From Bombus terrestris (lineage: Eukaryota > Arthropoda > Insecta > Hymenoptera > Apidae), in NCBI RefSeq assembly GCF_910591885.1, contig NW_025963548.1:7923968-7987967 (forward strand): a stretch of 64,000 nt of DNA, given 5' to 3'. This document shows, piece after piece, positions 58,381 to 64,000 of this stretch (position 1 is its first letter; each line of letters starts with the position of its first letter). Position numbers and translations under genes: made by a program. Under the pieces are notes generated by a model. That model had not been told where the DNA came from. It did not search any database and worked only from the letters and a program-made list of their open reading frames with translations.

Positions 58381-59280
58381 ACTATATGTCGTAGAACGTT
58401 ATATTGTATTACTAATGACGTATAACGGTATATAGCTTCTCTTTATGACGTGTAACGTTATGAACTATTACGTTATAACGTATAACGTTATATTGCATCA
58501 CTATATGACGTAATAACGTTTAAATTGCATCACTATAGGACGTATTACGCTATATACTATCACGTTATAACGTATAACGTTATATTGCATTACTAAATGA
58601 CGTATAACGTTATATTGCATTAATGGTGCTATTGATCGTATAACGTTATATACTATTACGCTATAACGTATAACGTTGTATTGCATCACTATAGGACGTA
58701 AACGTTATATCGCATTACTGAATGACGTATAACGTTATATAGCTTCTCTTTATGACGTATAACATTATGAGCTATTCCGTTATAACGTATAACGCTATAT
58801 TGCACGACTATATGACGTATAGCGTCACATTGCATGACTATAGGACGTATAACGCTATATTGCATCACTACATGACGTATAACGTTATATTGCATCACCA
58901 TAGGGCGTATTACGTTATATTGCATCACTATATGACGTATAACATTATATTGCATCACTATAGGACGTATAACGTTATATTGCATCACCATAGGACGTAT
59001 TACGTTATATTGCATCACTATATGACGGTATAACGTTATATCGCATTACTGAATGACGTATAACGTTATATAGCTTCTCTTTATGACGTGTAACGTTATG
59101 AACTATTACGTTATAACGGATAACGTTAAATTGCATCACTATATGACGTATAACGTCATATTGCATGACTACAGGACGTATAACGTTATATTGCATCACT
59201 ATAGGATGTAATTCGTTATGATATATTACGTTATTACGTATAACGTTTTATTGCATCACTATATGACGTAGAATGTTATA
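58381..59280 (+). repeat. 900-bp tandem duplication, copy 1, with micro-indels
   Basis: 29-bp markers 58694 and 59594 are exactly 900 bp apart, and the monomer order from about 58381 repeats from about 59281. Copy 1 holds several non-modular indels: TATTACTAATGACG (minus 1, near 58406), GACGTAATAACGTTTAAATTG region (plus 2, near 58507), GCATTAATGGTGCTATTG (plus 6, near 58617) and GACGGTATAACG (plus 1, near 59024). Confidence 0.85.
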
Positions 59281-60480
59281 CTGCATCACTATATGTCGTA
59301 GAACGTTATATTGTATTACTAAATGACGTATAACGGTATATAGCTTCTCTTTATGACGTGTAACGTTATGAACTATTACGTTATAACGTATAACGTTATA
59401 TTGCATCACTATATGACGTATAACGTTAAATTGCATCACTATAGGACGTATTACGCTATATACTATCACGTTATAACGTACAACGTTATATTGCATTACT
59501 AAATGACGTATAACGTTATATTGCACCACTATTGATCGTATAACGTTATATACTATTACGCTATAACGTATAACGTTGTATTGCATCACTATAGGACGTA
59601 AACGTTATATCGCATTACTGAATGACGTATAACGTTATATAGCTTCTCTTTATGACGTATAACATTATGAGCTATTCCGTTATAACGTATAACGCTATAT
59701 TGCACGACTATATGACGTATAGCGTCACATTGCATGACTATAGGACGTATAATGCTATATTGCATCACTACATGACGTATAACGTTATATTGCATCACCA
59801 TAGGGCGTATTACGTTATATTGCATCACTATATGACGTATAACATTATATTGCATCACTATAGGACGTATAACGTTATATTGCATCACCATAGGACGTAT
59901 TACGTTATATTGCATCACTATATGACGTATAACGTTATATTGCATTATCTGAATGACGTATAACGTTATATAGCTTCTCTTTATGACGTGTAACGTTATG
60001 AACTATTACGTTATAACGGATAACGTTAAATTGCATCACTATATGACGTATAACGTCATATTGCATGACTACAGGACGTATAACGTTATATTGCATCACT
60101 ATAGGATGTAATTCGTTATGATATATTACGTTATTACGTATAACGTTTTATTGCATCACTATATGACGTAGAATGTTATACTGCATCACTATATGTCGTA
60201 GAACGTTATATTGTATTACTAAATGACGTATAACGGTATATAGCTTCTCTTTATGACGTGTAACGTTATGAACTATTACGTTATAACGTATAACGTTATA
60301 TTGCATCACTATATGACGTATAACGTTAAATTGCATCACTATAGGACGTATTACGCTATATACTATCACGTTATAACGTACAACGTTATATTGCATTACT
60401 AAATGACGTATAACGTCATATTGCATGACTACAGGACGTATAACGTTATGTTGCATCACTATAGGATGTAATACGTTATG
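59281..60480 (+). repeat. 900-bp tandem duplication, copy 2 and partial third
   Basis: Copy 2 repeats the CACCATAGGGCGTATTACG, CACCATAGGACG and CGACTATATGACGTATAGCG units of copy 1. It has its own plus-one change (TTGCATTATCTGAATG near 59941) instead of that near 59024. A third start (TGTCGTAGAACG unit near 60195, offset about 900) runs for about 220 bp, then the array switches to a GACTACAGGACG run. Confidence 0.83.
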
Positions 60481-63097
60481 ATATATTACGTTATTACGTA
60501 TAACGTTTTATTGCACCACTATATGACGTAGAATGTTATACTGCATCACTATATGACGTATAACGTCATATTGCATGACTATAGGACGTATAACGTTATA
60601 TTGCTTCACTACATGACGTATAACGCTATATTGCACCACTATAGGACGTATTACGTTATATACTATTACGTTATAACGTATAACGTTATACTGCATCACT
60701 ATAGCACGTATAACGTTATATCGCATTACTGAATGACGTATAACGTTATATAGCTTCTCTTTATGACGTATAACGTTATGAACTATTACGTTATAACGTA
60801 TAACGTAATATTGCATCACTATATGTCGTAGAACGTTATATTGTATTACTAAATGACGTATAACGGTATATAGCTTCTCTTTATGACGTGAAACGTTATG
60901 AACTATTACGTTATAACGTATAACGTTATATTGCATCACTATATGACGTATAACGTTAAATTGCATCACTATAGGACGTATTACGCTATATACTATCACG
61001 TTATAACGTATAACGTTATATTGCATCACTATATGACGTATAACGATATAATGCATTAATAATGACGTATAACGTTATATAGCTCCTCTTTATGACGTGT
61101 AACGTTATGAACTATTACGTTATAACGGATAACGTTATATTGCATCACTATATGACGTATAACGTCATATTGCATGACTATAGGACGTATAACATTATAT
61201 TGCATCACCATAGGACGTATTACGTTATATACTATTACGGTATAACGTATAACGTCATACTGCATCACTATAGCACGTATAACGTTATATCGCATTACTG
61301 AATGACGTATAACGTTATATAGCTTCTCTTTATGACGTATAACGTTATGAACTATTACGTTATAACGCATAACGTTATATTGCATCACTATATGACGTAT
61401 AACGTCATATTGCATGACTATAGGACGTATAACGATATATTGCATTACTAAATGACGTATAACGTTATATTGCATCACTATAGGATGTATTACGCTATAT
61501 ACTATCACGTTATAACGTATAACGTTATACTGCATCACTATATGACATATAACGATATATTGCATTACTAAATGACGTATAACGTTATATAGCTTCTCTT
61601 TATGACGTGTAACGTTATGAACTATTACGTTATAACGTATAACTTTATATTGCATCACTATATGACGTATAACGTCATATTGCATGACTACAGGACGTAT
61701 AAAGTTATATTGCATCACTATATGACGTATAACGTTATATTGCATCACTATACGTCGTAGACCGTTATATTGTATTACTAAATGACGTATAACGTTATAT
61801 AGCTTCTCTTTATGACGTGTAACGTTATGAACTATTACGTTATAACGTATAACGTTATATTGCATCGCTATATGACGTATAACGTTAAATTGCATCACTA
61901 TAGGACCTATTACGCTATATACTATCACGTTATAACGTATAACGTTATATTGCATTACTAAATGACGTATAACGTTATATTGCACCACTATTGATCGTAT
62001 AACGTTATATACTATTACGCTATAACGTATAACGTTGTAGTGCATCACTATAGGACGTAAACGTTATATCGCATTACTGAATGACGTATAACGTTATATA
62101 GCTTCTCTTTATGACGTATAACGTTATGAGCTATTCCGTTATAACGTATAACGCTATATTGCATGACTATATGACGTATAACGTCATATTGCATGACTAT
62201 AGGACGTATAACGCTATATTGCATCACTATATGACGTATAACGTTAAATTGCATCACTATAGGATGTATTACGCTATATACTATCACGTTATAACGTATA
62301 ACGTTATATTGCATCACTATATGACGTATAACGATATATTGCATTAATAATGACGTATAACGTTATATAGCTCCTCTTTATGACGTGTAACGTTATGAAC
62401 TATTACGTTATAACGGATAACGTTATATTGCATCACTATATGACGTATAACGTCATATTGCATGACTATAGGACGTATAACGTTATATTGCATCACTACA
62501 TAACGTATAATGTTATATTGCATCACTATATGACGTATAACGATATATTGCATTACTAAATGACCTATAACGTTATATTGCATTACTAAATGACGTATAA
62601 CGTTATATTGCATCATTATATGACGTATAACGTTATATACTATAACGTTATGAAGGAATATCGTTATACTGCATCACTATATGACGTATAACGTTATATT
62701 GCATCACTATATGACGTATAACGATATATTGCATTTCTAAATGACGTATAACGTTATATAGCTCCTCTTTATGACGTGTAACGTTATGAACTATTACGTT
62801 ATAACGGATAACGTTATATTGCATCACTATATGACGTATAACGTCATATTGCATGACTATAGGACGTATAACGTTATATTGCATCACTACATAACGTATA
62901 ATGTTATATTGCATCACTATATGACGTATAACGATATATTGCATTACTAAATGACGTATAACGTTATATTGCATCACTATATGACGTATAACGTCATATT
63001 GTATGACTACAGGACGAATAACGTTATATTGCATTACTAAATGGCGTATAACGTTATATTGCATCATTATATGACGTATAACGTTATATTGCATCAC
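60481..63097 (+). repeat. 750-type satellite segment with GCATTAATAATG units
   Basis: Ordinary monomers with a one-base-short GCATTAATAATGACG unit at about 61053 and again near 62342, each followed by AGCTCCTCTTTATGACGTGTAACG and AACGGATAACG units. The two places are therefore copies about 1,290 bp apart. The 29-bp marker is at 62053 and a 31-bp unit lies near 62653. No gene is visible. Confidence 0.78.
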
Positions 63098-64000
63098 TAT
63101 ATGTCGTAGAACGTTATATTGTATTACCAAATGACGTATAACGTTATATAGCTTCTCTTTATGACGTGTAATGTTATAAACTATTACGTTATAACGTATA
63201 ACTTTATATTGCATCACTATATGACGTATAACGTTATACTGCATCACTATATGACGTATAATGTTATATTGCATTACTAAATGACGTATAACGTTATATT
63301 GCACCACTATTGATCGTATAACGTTATATACTATTACGCTATAACGTATAACGTTGTATTGCTTCACTATAGGACGTAAACGTTATATCGCATTACTGAA
63401 TGACGTATAACGTTATATAGCTTCTCTCTATGAGCTATAACATTATGAGCTATTCCGTTATAACGTATAACGCTATATTGCACGACTATATGACGTATAA
63501 CGTCACATTGCATGACTATAGGACGTATGACGCTATATTGCTTCACTATATGACGTATAACGTTAAATTGCATCACTGTAGGACGTATTACGCTATATAC
63601 TATCACACTATAACGTATAACGTTATATTGCATCACTATATGACGTATAACGGTATATTGCATTACTAAATGACGTATAACGTTATATAGCTTCTCTTTA
63701 TGACGTGTAACGTTATGAGCTATTACGTTATAACGGATAACGTTATATTGCATCACTATATGACGTATAACGTCATATTGCATGACTACAGGACGTATAA
63801 CGTTATATTGCACCACTATTGATCGTATAACGTTATATACTATTACGCTATAACGTATAACGTTGTAGTGCATCACTATAGGACGTAAAGGTTATATCGC
63901 ATTACTGAATGACGTATAACGTTATATAGCTTCTCTTTATGACGTATAACGTTATGAGCTATTCCGTTATAACGTATAACGCTATATTGCATGACTATAT
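63098..64000 (+). repeat. Long-range repeat, right copy (63098-63757) and array end
   Basis: The first 660 bases repeat the start of the window. Differences include CTTCACTATATG for CTTGACTATATG near 63540, TATCACACTATAACG for AATCACGTTATAACG near 63601, and CGGTATATTG for CGATATATTG near 63651. From about 63758 it departs into another 29-bp module (GGACGTAAAGG at 63881, a base variant of the usual GGACGTAAACG). The array runs off the window edge. Confidence 0.85.

Larger units (their letters stand above)
1..64000 (+). repeat. 30-bp satellite array filling the whole window
   Basis: Every stretch is built from about 30-bp units in head-to-tail order. The commonest unit has the core TGACGTATAACGTTATA followed by TTGCATCACTA. 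Recurrent variant units include tails AGCTTCTCTTTATG, TTGCATGACTATAGG, TTGCATTACTAAATG, TCGCATTACTGAATG and TATACTATTACG, and heads TGTCGTAGAACG and GGACGTATTACG. I noticed no inverted block and no insertion of unrelated DNA. The core holds the perfect 12-bp palindrome TATAACGTTATA. The consensus is 9/30 G+C with two CpGs. Because 30 is divisible by three, frames stay open on both strands; these are not genes. By size and organisation this is satellite DNA, probably centromeric or other heterochromatin, but location and species cannot be read from the sequence. Confidence 0.98.

Noticed and set aside
1..64000. CRISPR array (30-bp repeats)
   Set aside because: Repeats are directly contiguous with no unique spacers, and variation is shared between units in HOR order.
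1..64000. Telomeric or simple microsatellite repeat
   Set aside because: The unit is 30 bp and complex, with no short G-rich telomere motif.
1..64000. Transposable element, tRNA or rRNA inserted in the array
   Set aside because: No break in the 30-bp pattern long enough to hold one. The largest non-modular insertion noticed is 6 bp near 58620.
1..64000. TATA-like strings as promoters
   Set aside because: TATAACG occurs in nearly every monomer, so it carries no positional information about transcription starts.
1..64000. Circular element suggested by the match of the two window ends
   Set aside because: The match covers only about 660 bp, has base differences and diverges afterwards; it fits another HOR copy better.

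Overview
The whole 64,000-base window is one tandem-repeat (satellite) array. I see no protein-coding gene, RNA gene, transposon or unique-sequence island. The unit is about 30 bp, head to tail and always in the same orientation, roughly 2,130 copies. Its core reads TGACGTATAACGTTATA, followed by a tail such as TTGCATCACTA. It is about 30% G+C, yet carries two CpGs per unit. The many open reading frames on both strands follow from the unit length (30 = 3 x 10): each repeats one ten-residue word and ends where a 29- or 31-bp unit shifts the frame or where a base change makes a stop.

Organism: a eukaryote is the reasonable inference, because a 64-kb satellite with nested higher-order repeats (HORs) and no genes is typical of centromeric or other heterochromatin. 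I cannot name the species. Keeping so many CpGs argues against long-term heavy CpG methylation, or for recent amplification; this is weak evidence.

Layout: the array is a mosaic of variant monomers arranged in HORs. 1-4.15 kb: 750-bp-type units. 4.15-4.9 kb: cluster of 31-bp monomers. 5.0-7.3 kb: 839-bp HOR. 7.3-8.9 kb: second 31-bp cluster. 8.9-11.1 kb: 839/779/389-bp units. 11.27-12.9 kb: a divergent block, then a 240-bp HOR. 12.9-14.06 kb: part of a 2.19-kb unit. 14.06-29.75 kb: two tandem copies of a 7.83-7.86-kb block, about 99% alike where counted. 29.75-35.8 kb: the most diverse monomers, a rearranged repeat pair and a very divergent stretch. 35.8-41.07 kb: divergent block, 240-bp HOR, then two tandem 2,188-bp units. 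41.07-45.16 kb: material like 14.1-16.6 kb with a 1,681-bp insertion. 45.16-55.7 kb: a colinear second copy of about 4.9-12.5 kb, with extra HOR units. 55.7-64 kb: 750-bp-type material again, including a 900-bp tandem duplication; the last 0.9 kb begins with a repeat of the first 0.66 kb of the window.

Nothing here works as a gene system. The interest lies in array evolution (unequal exchange at several scales, paired 29/31-bp units that hold the 30-bp register) and in a palindromic, CpG-rich core that could bind a protein thousands of times. All coordinates and identities are by eye; HOR boundaries are good to about one monomer unless stated.
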